Part shown: positions 9,522 to 18,380 of the stretch, piece by piece
Numbering within the stretch: position 1 is the stretch's first letter
Layout of the letters: each line of letters begins with the position of its first letter
Assembly (NCBI GenBank): GCA_029552245.1
Contig: JAKPDW010000091.1
Span: 26,505 to 90,504, forward strand
DNA length: 64,000 nucleotides
DNA from: Deltaproteobacteria bacterium
Lineage (GTDB): Bacteria; Desulfobacterota; Desulfomonilia; UBA1062
Reading direction: 5' to 3'
Notes under the pieces: model-generated
What the model was told of the DNA's origin: nothing
The model's input: only the letters and a program-made list of their open reading frames with translations
Database searches by the model: none
Position numbers and translations under genes: made by a program

Positions 9522-10265
9522 TCACCCCCCGTGGTGCTCGAGGAATCTGAGGCAATTCTTCTCGAATTGCCTCTGGAAGTCCAGCATGAATCGGTCCGAC
9601 TCGAACCACCTCCTGACCCGGGCGTACGCGTCCTCGTACGCCTCGAACGCCTGCGCCTTCTTGAGAGGCCCTATGGCGAGCCCGCCCTTGGCCGCGTCCA
9701 TGGCGGCCGGGTCGAGCTCGGCCATGATGAACCCTGCGAGGGCCTTCGCCGCCTCGCGCGACGCAGCGGCTGCGGCCAGGAAGGCCTTCTTGATGGCGCC
9801 TATGTACTCCTCCACGGTGGGGGCGCCCTCGAGCCCCTGGACCGCGGCTCCCACGATCCCCCTGATGGTCTCGTTGCCGCCGGGCGCGGCCCCGAGTTCC
9901 CCGTGGATGGCGCCCACGATCTCGTTGAGCGCCTTGAAGACCGAACCAAGCGCGTCCGAGAGCCTTGCCACCAGCTCGCCGGGTTCGATCGAGTCCACGT
10001 CGAGGTCTTTACCCAGGAGGGCCCCGATGATCTCGGACCGACTCAGCACACCGAGGCCGGCCTGGCCCTTGCCCCATGAGCGGAAACGCCCCTCGAGCGC
10101 CTCGAGCGCACCCAGCCTCTCGCCAGGGGCGAGGTGCGCGAGTCTCGAGGCGAGCAACGCCTCCATCCTGGGCCGGGCATGTGCGGGGTCTTCCGCATAG
10201 ATGGCGCGCAGCTCGTCTTCGAGCCCGGCGAGGGTGTCGTTCAGGTCTGGGCGGGGCTCCGTCAT
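9522..10265 (-). CDS. T6SS-operon hypothetical, TagH-C-terminal-like
   Basis: 247-residue acidic helical protein without an assigned function. The C-terminal 45 residues (KKAQAFEAYEDAYARVRRW then FMLDFQRQFEKNCLRFLEH) resemble, from memory, the C-terminal helical domain of T6SS FHA proteins (TagH), but no FHA domain precedes it. The central part is Gly/Ala-rich (GAIHGELGAAPGGNETI). No signal peptide or membrane segment is visible. It is wedged between the ETVI-repeat gene (ATGA overlap) and tssJ (2-nt gap), so it is almost certainly made with the secretion machine. A stand-alone TagH-C relative is the best guess; a new accessory protein is the alternative. Confidence 0.6.
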   Translation of the reverse strand: MTEPRPDLNDTLAGLEDELRAIYAEDPAHARPRMEALLASRLAHLAPGERLGALEALEGRFRSWGKGQAGLGVLSRSEIIGALLGKDLDVDSIEPGELVARLSDALGSVFKALNEIVGAIHGELGAAPGGNETIRGIVGAAVQGLEGAPTVEEYIGAIKKAFLAAAAASREAAKALAGFIMAELDPAAMDAAKGGLAIGPLKKAQAFEAYEDAYARVRRWFESDRFMLDFQRQFEKNCLRFLEHHGG

Positions 10266-12798
10266 GGTTTCCTGGGCTTGATGATCACGGTCTCCTCGAG
10301 GCCTTCCCCTTCGGCAGGCCTGTCCCCTTGGCCGGTGTCTCTTCCCTTTACGCTTTTCTCCCGGTCACCCGGTCCCACGGGCTGGGGTTCCCCGCTTCCA
10401 CCCGGGACATCTCCGCCTGCTGCCCCACCCTTTCCGCCCGCCGCATCCGCCGGCCCACGGGGCTCGGCTTGGTGACCGGAGCGGGCTGAACGCCCGCCGA
10501 TGACCACGGTCTCGTCGAGCCCGGGGGTCTCCCCTGGGCCATCCACGCTCGGCGCTCTCTGCGGCGCCCCCGCCGTCTGGGTGCCGCCCGGTTCGAGGCT
10601 GGGGCGCCCGCCTTCACGACCGGGCCCGCCCACGAAAGAGGCGGCTCCTAGGGCGTCGTCCCCTTGTCGCACAGGGGTCTTCGAGGCCTCGAACCCCCCT
10701 TCGGCGACACGCCCCACGATCACGGTCTCGTCGAGGTCGCTCTCCGTCACGGGACCTGTGCCGAGCCCGGCCGCAGCAACGGATCCATCGACCCCGTCAC
10801 GCCTTGCGCCGGCCGGCTGCACCGTTCGAGGGGCTCCTGCCGCGTCCGCCGGGACGGGTCTCCCCCCCTCACGAGGTGTCCCTCCACCGCCGGCGGGAAG
10901 CCCCGCAGGCGCCCCGGCAGCGGGGGACGGCCCGGCCGCCATGGTCTCGTCAAGCCCGCTTTCCTGGATAATATCGGGTTTCGGGAGGTCGACCCGGGGA
11001 GACGACCTCACGATCACGGTCTCGGTGCTGAAGTCGTCTCCCTTCGGGGGCTCACCGAGCAGGACGCCGCCTGCGGCGCCTGCCCCCCTCCCCATCGCCT
11101 CTCCACCGGATGCGGCCGCGAGGGTGGCGTCGAGATCGGCATGCGCACCCTCAGCCGCCGCCCTCGGGCCCCCGGCCTCGGTCTCGATTCCTCCCCAGGC
11201 CGCACCCGCACCCCGACGCCTCCGGCCCACGCAGACCTGATCTCCCCGAGAATGGCCGCTATCTCCGAATCGGCGGCGTGATCGACGGTTCGCCCCCTTC
11301 CTGGAGACGGGATGTCCCCGAGGCTCGCGGCCACCCCCCTCACGAGCGAGCGGCGGAGATCGTCGACGAGGAGACCGCATTCCTCCACGAACGCGTCCCG
11401 CGGGAACTCCGGCCCGGCCGAGAGGAGAGACCATCCGAGCTTCAGCGCCCGTTCCCACAACGGCATCCAGAACGCCTCGACGCCGGCCTTCTCCCAGAAG
11501 ACGTTGCCTGCGTCCAGCAGGGGGTTTTCGGCGGCCAATCTCCCATCCGAGGCCATGCGCACCAAGGCATCGTGCAGGGCAGGCCTTCCGACCTCCTTGC
11601 TCGAGATGCAGGCGTCGAACCAGAGCAGGCCCAGGAGGCTGATGTCCCGGACCTGCGATGCGGGCAGCATCGATGATGTGGGTCTCGGGTGCACCCCGAG
11701 GGAGGCGAGCCGGTAGTGCCAGAGGGTTGCGAGCCTGGGCTGCCCGGCGGGAAGGTGCAGCCAGACCTGCTCGAGCCCGGGCGGGTAGACGGATGAGGGC
11801 TTCCCTTCCAGGGGTGCCAGCGCCAGGGCGGCCACGTCCCTCATGAGCGAGACCTTCAAGAGGAGGGTCTCTGCGAACCTGCCGGGCCCGTCTTCGACCA
11901 GGTGCAGGCCCCCCTCGAAGGACACGGCCTTCTCGACGAGCTCCTTTCGTATCCTCTGCCCCCTCTTCGCGAGGCGTTCGCAGACCTGTGAGACCGGGGC
12001 CCCGCTTGCGAGCGCGAGGAAGTCCTCTGCCACGATATTCGCATCGGGAAGCACGAACAGGCGGAAGGGGTAGAACGACACCGGGACGATCCTCCGGGTG
12101 ACCTCCCCGCCGCCGTGGCAGGCGGAGCGCTCGGCACACGAGGCGCATGGGTTCCCTGCGGCGTCGAGAACGGCCATGCCCGCCACGACATCCTCGACAC
12201 CGGATACGCAGGGAGGGTCGTCCACGCGCCTGTGGGCGGCGTAGAAACGGCCTCGGCCTTCTCCGAGGCATTGCCTGCAGGCGAGGTACCGCTCGAGGCT
12301 CATCGAGTAGGACGGGAGCCGGGCCTCGTCCAGGACCCTGTCGTCCGTTACGAGCTCGAGGGCCCTCCCGCACGCAGGGCACAGGGGGCTCGCGAAGCGC
12401 CCGGTGCGGGTGCAGACGAACAGCGGCCCCATGGCGGCTCGGTCCGTGCCGCCGACCTGCCGTGAAGCGAGGGGGACGAGCTGGCCCCTGTCCCTCATCC
12501 ATTCGTAGACCTCGAGGAAGGCCTCGTCCACCTCCGGGTTGGATACGCCCGGGGTCTCGTGCGCCCACAAGGGGTGGTCGTCGGCCGTCATCACCAGGAG
12601 AACCCTCGCCACCTCGCCGCCGGCGTCGCTCACGACCCGTCCCGGGAGCGTACGGGTCCCCGACGACCGGTCCTCCAGGGCAACGAGTGCGAGGTCGGGC
12701 CGTGACCCGATGTCAACCCTCTCGCCCCAGGTCTGGATCCTCAGGGAGAACGGCGCCTCTGGGTTCTCGAGGTACGGGACAAGGGAACGCGTCTTCAT
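10262..12798 (-). CDS. Zinc-ribbon protein with ETVI-repeat tail, first T6SS operon gene, one-base frameshift
   Basis: I do not recognise this family. From the ATG at 12796-12798 the frame gives a globular region with Cys pairs C140-x2-C143 and C174-x2-C177 (zinc ribbon) and a second cluster C218-x2-C221-x5-C227-H228. A helical region to about residue 530 follows. The frame then breaks between about 11195 and 11240. One base off, a Gly/Pro/Ala-rich, probably disordered tail carries six spaced motifs: LDATL, STETVIV, LDETM, LDETVIV, LDETVVI and, at the extreme C-terminus, LEETVII. With one base restored the protein is 845 residues. Such acidic TVI motifs look like phosphothreonine baits for FHA domains. 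The stop overlaps the next start (ATGA). Confidence 0.7.
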
Positions 12799-13104
12799 GG
12801 GGCAAAGCTCCGCTCAGAAGGGTGAAAGGTGCTCGTGGTTGCGCAACACGCCGTGCTCGTGGTGCAGGAAAGGTATATCATCCACGCATTTCAATACATT
12901 ACAGTCTGGACTCTATAACCAGGCACCTCGGTTGTCAAGCGCCCTGTCCCTTTCTTTCCGTAACCGACGCCTGATTCTTTGGCGCCGCCTCGCAGGCAAC
13001 AGGTGTGCGTTTCATGGGTCTGTGCTAGAGTATGTGCCGGATGCCCCCCGCTGCTTGACCCCGTGCCGCACGGGCGGTGCAATGAGTCTCGGAGGGAGTG
13101 ATGG
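12799..13104. other. Divergent intergenic region, T6SS operon / PD40 gene
   Basis: About 306 bp between divergent transcription units, locally less GC-rich than its surroundings. It holds the leftward promoter described at 12910-12938 and, at its right end, a GGAGGGAG ribosome-binding stretch (13091-13098) for the rightward gene at 13105. I found no convincing rightward -35/-10 pair. Confidence 0.6.
12910..12938 (-). promoter_or_regulatory. Sigma-70-type promoter for the T6SS operon
   Basis: Reading leftwards: TTGACA (12938-12933), 17-bp spacer, TAGAGT (12915-12910). The -35 is a perfect match and the -10 matches 4 of 6. It lies about 110 nt upstream of the first T6SS gene at 12798 with nothing else between, so it is the likely operon promoter. 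The leader of about 105 nt shows no recognisable riboswitch. Confidence 0.65.
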
Positions 13105-14178
13105 ATGAGGGTGCGATGTGAGAAAGGGGCTCTCGAGAAGGTTTCACTGCGCGTCTTTGCGCTCGCGGCGCTGTGCGCCGCATGCATCTCTCCGGGCGCC
13201 CGCCTCCACGCCGCAGAGACACGGGAAGGCGGCGGGGCGTTCACGCTCGAGCGGTTCGTCGAGGCCGTATCGGCGCCCCTCGAGCTGCTCTTCCGACCGA
13301 CAGGCCCCGCGGCCCGGAACGTCCGGAAGGGGCCCGTGCCCGGGAGGATCCTCTTCGCTTCGAACAAGGACGCCACACAGGCCGTGTACCTCTGCGAGGG
13401 CGGCAGGGTGACCATGATCTGCACGAACGGCGCCGACCCCTCGTGGTCCCCGGACGGGACGTTCTTCGTGTGCAGGCCCACCGCTTCAAGCGTATCGTGG
13501 GACCTGGCCTTGGTGGACACCTCGGGCAGGCTGATCAGGCTCCTCAAGCCGTTCGGAAACGGGAGCGCCACCCAGGCGAGGTTCGCGGGCAGGGACCCAT
13601 CGGCCATCTATTTCAGGGCGAGAAGAGACCTCTACACCCCTGGCGCCCTCTACCGGCTCGACCTCGCCACCGAGAAGGTCACGGCCGTGAGCTTCATGGC
13701 CATGAGTTCCTTCGACGTCTCGCCGGACGGTTCGTCCATCGTCTGCGCAGCGCCCATGGACGAGGCCGCGCCCACCTCGAAAGACTGTCTCTGGATCATG
13801 GACGCATCCGGTGCGCACGCGAGACCGCTCGGAAACACGAGCGGGGCCTCGTGTCCCGCCTTCTCGCCCGATGGGGCGAGGGTAGCGTATGCCTGCCCCG
13901 ACAAGGCGAGCCTCGTCACCCAGATCCACATCCTCGACCTGGAAGGGCTTCGGCAGCAAAGGGTGACCTCGAGCCCGTACCCCAAGAACAGGCCGTCATG
14001 GTCGCCCGACGGGAAGATCCTGTGCTGCGAAGCGCAGGTGGACACGGACGGTCCCGCAGCGACCGTGATCTTCGCGGTGAACGCGGACGGGACGGATGAG
14101 GGCATGCTCGGATGCTCGTCAGCGCCCTCGACGGGCGGACCGGCAAGGGCGTCGTGCCCGTCGTTCTCCCCGAGGTAG
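13105..14178 (+). CDS. Exported PD40/TolB-like beta-propeller protein
   Basis: 357 residues with an N-terminal signal sequence (VFALAALCAACISPGARLHA). The mature part is a beta propeller of the TolB/PD40 type: the blade motif SWSPDGTFFV, DVSPDGSSIVCAA, AFSPDGARVAYAC and SWSPDGKILCCEA recurs about every 45-50 residues, with FASNKDATQAVYL opening the first blade. Such propellers usually act as periplasmic or surface binding modules; no catalytic residues are visible. The ATG at 13105 has a GGAGGGAG site 7 nt upstream. It ends 7 nt before a clostripain-family protease, so the two probably form an operon. This is not the cell-envelope TolB of a tol-pal cluster, since no tol genes are near. Confidence 0.75.
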   Translation: MRVRCEKGALEKVSLRVFALAALCAACISPGARLHAAETREGGGAFTLERFVEAVSAPLELLFRPTGPAARNVRKGPVPGRILFASNKDATQAVYLCEGGRVTMICTNGADPSWSPDGTFFVCRPTASSVSWDLALVDTSGRLIRLLKPFGNGSATQARFAGRDPSAIYFRARRDLYTPGALYRLDLATEKVTAVSFMAMSSFDVSPDGSSIVCAAPMDEAAPTSKDCLWIMDASGAHARPLGNTSGASCPAFSPDGARVAYACPDKASLVTQIHILDLEGLRQQRVTSSPYPKNRPSWSPDGKILCCEAQVDTDGPAATVIFAVNADGTDEGMLGCSSAPSTGGPARASCPSFSPR

Positions 14179-14185
14179 ACGGGCC

Positions 14186-15478
14186 GTGAACCACCGGGTG
14201 GACATCCCGCACTTAAGCCCCACGCACCCGGGGCGCCGCCTCGCCTCTTTCTTCCTTGCGCTCGCAACGCTCGCTTTCGCGTGGGGGTGTTCTTCCTCGG
14301 GCGGAACAGGCTCAGACGCCGCCAAAGAGGCGGCCTGGACCGTCATGGTCTACATGGCCGCGGACAACGACCTCTGGAGTGCGGGCATCGCCGACATCAA
14401 CGAGATGGAGGCCGTGGGCTCGTCGATCGACGTGAACGTGGTGGTGCAGGCGGAGTTCAAGAGGGCATACCCGGAAGGCGCCCCGGGAAACGCCGTCAGG
14501 GGGCTGGTGACCCCTGATGACGACCTGCTCGCGATCTCGAGCAGGCTCTCCGACATCGGCAGAAAGGACATGAGCGACCCCGAGACCCTCCTCGACTTCA
14601 TCGCCTGGGCGAAGGAATCGTACCCTGCCAAGAGGTACGCCCTCGTCATCTGGAACCACGGAAACGGCTGGAAGGATGGCGACGCTCGCCCCCTGGGATC
14701 CAGGGGCGTGATCCTGGACGACTCCTCGGGGTCATCCCTCATGTCGCTGCCTGAACTGGCGCAGGCGCTGGCCCTCAGCGGCGTCCGCCTCGACCTCGTC
14801 GACTTCGACGCGTGCTACATGGCCATGTACGAGGTGGCGTACGAACTCGCCGACTTGAGCGGCTATCTCGCGTTCTCGGAGGATACGACCCCGGCGGACG
14901 GCAACCCCTACACGGAGATCCTCTGGGGTCTTTCGCTGAACCCGGACATGGACGGGCGAGAGCTGGCCATGCTCGTGGTCTCGGAATACCGGAGGTGCTA
15001 CGGAACGCCCCCGGCGACGAGGGCGACCAAGTCCGCCTTCGACCTGTCCCTGGCCCCCCTCCTCCATGCGTCGATCACCTCCCTTGCCGGCACGATCATG
15101 TCCGGGTCCGACAGGGGAGCAGACCTCATCGGCCTCGCCCGGGAAAGTTCCGTCCACTGCTCGGGCAAGAGATACTACCATGACCTGGGCTCGTTCCTGG
15201 ACGCCCTCTCCTCTGCCTCCACGCCGGGTGTCGTCCGGGAAGCGGCCCTCAGGTGCAGGCAGACCCTGCAGCTCGCCGTGATCGACAGCACCTCGATCTC
15301 GGTCTCCGACAGCGACCCGGCGCTCGGGATGTGCGGCCTGTCCATCTACCTGCCGGAGGCCGACGAGGCGACCCAGGAGGACTTGTCCCTCTACGGAGAG
15401 CTCGCGTGCAACAGGGACAGGGCCGAGGGGGGTGAGACGTGGGCCGATCTCCTCTCCGCGGTCCTCTTGGGCAGGTAG
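14186..15478 (+). CDS. Clostripain-family (peptidase C11) cysteine protease, probable lipoprotein
   Basis: 430 residues read from a GTG at 14186. The N-terminus has a hydrophobic segment ending AFAWGC, a plausible lipobox, so the protein is probably anchored outside the inner membrane. The catalytic fold of the clostripain/C11 family is clear: WTVMVYMAADNDLW opens the domain, YALVIWNHGNGW supplies the catalytic His, and LVDFDACYMAMYEVAYEL the catalytic Cys. ALGMCGLSIYLPE near the end is also typical. C11 enzymes cleave after Arg or Lys and often self-process. Its partner upstream is a secreted propeller (7-nt gap). Another GTG at 14198 could be the true start. Confidence 0.82.
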   Translation: MNHRVDIPHLSPTHPGRRLASFFLALATLAFAWGCSSSGGTGSDAAKEAAWTVMVYMAADNDLWSAGIADINEMEAVGSSIDVNVVVQAEFKRAYPEGAPGNAVRGLVTPDDDLLAISSRLSDIGRKDMSDPETLLDFIAWAKESYPAKRYALVIWNHGNGWKDGDARPLGSRGVILDDSSGSSLMSLPELAQALALSGVRLDLVDFDACYMAMYEVAYELADLSGYLAFSEDTTPADGNPYTEILWGLSLNPDMDGRELAMLVVSEYRRCYGTPPATRATKSAFDLSLAPLLHASITSLAGTIMSGSDRGADLIGLARESSVHCSGKRYYHDLGSFLDALSSASTPGVVREAALRCRQTLQLAVIDSTSISVSDSDPALGMCGLSIYLPEADEATQEDLSLYGELACNRDRAEGGETWADLLSAVLLGR

Positions 15479-15636
15479 GGGGGGTTTGGGGCGGTTGCCT
15501 TCGGCCGCGCGCAGGATGTACCGAACGTCCCGAAGAACCCGATTCCCTTGCGCCGGGCAAGGTCTTCCTGGTACCCTTGAAGCATCGACGGCCCCTGGTG
15601 CATGCGGGGCCTGAATCACGATCGAGGGGGGGAGCG

Positions 15637-15945
15637 ATGATCACCGTGATTGCGACCATGAGGGCGAAGAAGGGCGCCGAGGCCGAGGTGGAAGACGCCC
15701 TGAGGGAGATGACGGGCAAGGTTGCCGGAGAGGAGGGCACCCTCGAGTACGTGCTCCACCGCTCCGTGAAGGACCCCTGCCTGTTCGTCATGTACGAGAG
15801 GTACCGCGACAAGGATGCCCTGGCATCGCACAGCTCGAGCCCGCACTTCCTCAAGCTCCTGGAACGGATAGGACCGGCGATCGACGGCCAGCCCTCGATC
15901 GAGATCCTCGGGGAGATCGCCCGCGCCCACCGCACAGCCACCTGA
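15637..15945 (+). CDS. Antibiotic biosynthesis monooxygenase (ABM) domain protein
   Basis: 102-residue single-domain ABM/YgiN-like protein: MITVIATMRAKKGAEAEVEDAL, then EGTLEYVLHRSVKDP, FVMYERYRDKDALASH and the SPHFLKL segment. These ferredoxin-like dimers include quinol and small-molecule monooxygenases, but many have no known substrate. The ATG at 15637 is preceded by GGGGGGAGC. It stands alone after a 158-bp gap and converges on pabBC. Confidence 0.8.
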   Translation: MITVIATMRAKKGAEAEVEDALREMTGKVAGEEGTLEYVLHRSVKDPCLFVMYERYRDKDALASHSSSPHFLKLLERIGPAIDGQPSIEILGEIARAHRTAT

Positions 15946-16010
15946 GAAAACGACCCTGCCGTCCCCCGTCCGGGGGCGGCCCTGTCCGCACCACGGGAGG
16001 TCCGGGATCA

Positions 16011-17786
16011 TCAGGCGCCGTGTCCGTCGACCACGACGGGGTACATCCCCCTGACCGAGTTCACGAGAAAGACCCTCTCGGCCTCGAGGAGCTCTTGGAC
16101 GGTTATGGGCCGCTCCCGTGCGAGGGAGTTCTCGAGCATCCACTGCCTGAAGGTGCCCGGCAGGAGGCCGCAGTCCACGGGGGGGGTGACGAGCCCGCCG
16201 TCGATGCGGGCGACCACGTTGGCCCTGGTGGACTCGGTGACGTACCCGCCATGGTTGTACAGCACCACGTCGTCGTAACTCGCCGCCTCGGCGAGGGCTT
16301 CCTCGTAGACGCGCCTCCTCGTGGTCTTGTGGTAGAGGAACGGGTCGTGCCTGTCCACGGGTCTGCGCGCGAGGCAGACCCGCTCGGGGGTTTCCTTGCT
16401 CGCGGGCGTGAACCGAGCCGTCTCCGTCTCCACGTCCCCGTCTTCGCCGACGAGCAGCCTCACCCGCATCGGGGTGTCACCGAAGGACGAGGCCAGGGTC
16501 TCGAGCCGTTCACGGAGCCGGAGGGGATCCTGCGGGAAGCCGAAGTGCTCGGCGGACGCCGCGAGGCGGGCGAGGTGGTGGTCCAGGAGCCCGTAGCCTC
16601 GGCCGGGTACCCACAGCATGGTCTCCAGGAGCTTGAACGGGCGCGCCGCATCAGCGAGCACCAGGGATTTGGCCATGCACTCCGACCACTCCGCCTCCAT
16701 CGACGAGTCCCACACGACACCTCCGCCCACGCCGTACTCCGCCTGCCCGAGGCGCCTGTCTACGAGGAGGGTCCTGATCGCCACGCTGAACCTGGCCTTT
16801 CTCCCGGGACCACACCAGCCAATGGCGCCGGTGTAGATACGCCTGCGGGACCTCTCCGCCACGCGGATGATCTCCATCGACCTCTTCTTGGGGGCCCCGG
16901 TGATGGACGCGGGGGGAAAGAGCGCGGCGAGGATGTCGCGGAGCGGGGAACGCGTGCGCGCCCTGACCGTGGAGGTGAGCTGCCAGACCGTGGGGTAGCG
17001 CTCGAGGGTGAACAGGGCCGGGACCTCGACGCTCCCGGGCCGCGCCACCTTGCCCATGTCGTTACGGACCATGTCCACAATCATCAGGTTCTCGGCCCGC
17101 TCCTTCGGCGAGGAGAGCAGCGCTCCCGCGGCCGATACATCCCGGGCCGGGTCTTTGTCCCTCGGCGCCGTCCCCTTCATGGGCCTCGACTCGAGGAGGT
17201 CGCCCTCGAGCGAGAAGAACAGCTCCGGCGACGCGCTCAGAACGGCCCAGTCCTCTGTCAGCACGAACGCGCCGTAATCGCCGTGGCCGGGCGCGAACAT
17301 CGCGAAGAACCGCCAGGGGTCGTCCTCGAAGGCGCCCCTCAGCCTGAAGGTGTAGTTCACCTGGTAGACGTCCCCCTGTTCGAGGTGCTTCCTGATGAGG
17401 CCGAAGGCCTCTCCGTATGCTTCTTTCGAGATCTCCGGCCGGAGGGACATGCCGGTGCAGGGCCTCAGCGGCACGGAGAAGAGTCCCTGCGCATCCCCGG
17501 GGTCCCGGTAGAGGGCGAACCAGAGGGCCGGGAAGGCGTCGTCCCCGTGCACGGGCAGAAGGGGGTCGAACCCGCTGGACGCCTCGTAGGAGATCATGCA
17601 GACGGCGTTGAGGCCCCGCGTTTCCACCTCGCGCTCCATGAGGGCGAGCCCCTCGGGGACGTCCCCGGCATCATCGACCGTCACCACGGCCACCGGGTCA
17701 TGGAAGTGCAGCCAGCGCCCCGTGTACGCGTCCCTCACGACCGCCTCGTTCACTGCGACCGCACCCGATTCCCCCGCACGCCTCAT
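16011..17786 (-). CDS. pabBC: PabB-PabC fusion: aminodeoxychorismate synthase I + lyase
   Basis: 591-residue fusion for p-aminobenzoate (folate) synthesis. Residues ~1-350 are the chorismate-binding PabB domain with YQVNYTFRLRG, LESRPMKGTAPR, MIVDMVRNDMGKVA and PPASITGAPKKRSMEII. Residues ~385-591 are a PLP-fold-IV aminodeoxychorismate lyase with LLETMLWVPGRGYGLLDHH and the catalytic-Lys region FLYHKTTRR, then the Asn/Gly loop DVVLYNHGGYVTE. The fusion would turn chorismate plus ammonia into p-aminobenzoate and pyruvate; a separate glutaminase is still needed. It starts 12 nt after pdxT, so it shares a transcript with the PLP-synthase genes, and its lyase half needs PLP. Confidence 0.92.
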   Translation of the reverse strand: MRRAGESGAVAVNEAVVRDAYTGRWLHFHDPVAVVTVDDAGDVPEGLALMEREVETRGLNAVCMISYEASSGFDPLLPVHGDDAFPALWFALYRDPGDAQGLFSVPLRPCTGMSLRPEISKEAYGEAFGLIRKHLEQGDVYQVNYTFRLRGAFEDDPWRFFAMFAPGHGDYGAFVLTEDWAVLSASPELFFSLEGDLLESRPMKGTAPRDKDPARDVSAAGALLSSPKERAENLMIVDMVRNDMGKVARPGSVEVPALFTLERYPTVWQLTSTVRARTRSPLRDILAALFPPASITGAPKKRSMEIIRVAERSRRRIYTGAIGWCGPGRKARFSVAIRTLLVDRRLGQAEYGVGGGVVWDSSMEAEWSECMAKSLVLADAARPFKLLETMLWVPGRGYGLLDHHLARLAASAEHFGFPQDPLRLRERLETLASSFGDTPMRVRLLVGEDGDVETETARFTPASKETPERVCLARRPVDRHDPFLYHKTTRRRVYEEALAEAASYDDVVLYNHGGYVTESTRANVVARIDGGLVTPPVDCGLLPGTFRQWMLENSLARERPITVQELLEAERVFLVNSVRGMYPVVVDGHGA

Positions 17787-17798
17787 CGTCGGCCCCCG

Positions 17799-18380
17799 TC
17801 ACGCCCCTTCCATCGAACCGCCCCGGCGAGGCGGGGAGGCCACCATGGACGCGAAGTACGAGGTGAACGGCTCACCACCCGCGAGCTCCGGGTGGAAGGT
17901 CGTCAGCAGGAGGTTCTTCCACCTGAGCGCCACGATCTCGTCCCCGAGCCTGCAGAGCACGGAGGCATCCCTAGGCGCGTCCACGATCCTCGGCGCCCTG
18001 ATGAACACGAGGGGGACATCCCCCTCGGCGATCGACGTCCTCGCCATCACCACGCGGCTGTAGACCTGCGGCCCGTAGGCGTTCCGCTCCACGCGCACAC
18101 CGGCGACGTCCCAGGGCCCACCCTTGGCCAGGAGCACGACGCCGGCGCACGTGCCCCAGACAGGGATGCAGCGCTCGATGAGATCCATGACCGGTTCCAC
18201 GAGGCCCGACGAGGCGACGAGCCTCTTGATGGCCGTGCTCTCGCCGCCCGGGATCACGAGCCCGGCGATGCCGTCGAGGTCTGCAGGGGTACGTACCAGC
18301 CTGCACCCGAGCGCCGTCTTCTCGAGGCATGAGCGATGCTCCGCGTAGTCCCCCTGCAGAGCGAGAATGCCTATCACCAT
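17799..18380 (-). CDS. pdxT: PdxT, glutaminase subunit of PLP synthase
   Basis: 193-residue class I glutamine amidotransferase that feeds ammonia to PdxS. It has IGILALQGDYAEH at the N-terminus, the PGGESTAIKRL loop, the nucleophile in VWGTCAGVVLLAK, and the His/Glu pair in TTFHPEL. The ATG at 18378-18380 overlaps the pdxS stop (TGATG), the usual coupling for these two subunits. A GTG three bases further upstream is possible. Confidence 0.95.
   Translation of the reverse strand: MVIGILALQGDYAEHRSCLEKTALGCRLVRTPADLDGIAGLVIPGGESTAIKRLVASSGLVEPVMDLIERCIPVWGTCAGVVLLAKGGPWDVAGVRVERNAYGPQVYSRVVMARTSIAEGDVPLVFIRAPRIVDAPRDASVLCRLGDEIVALRWKNLLLTTFHPELAGGEPFTSYFASMVASPPRRGGSMEGA

Noticed and set aside
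13003..13031. Rightward promoter with TAGAGT before the PD40 gene
   Set aside because: No acceptable -35 at proper spacing.
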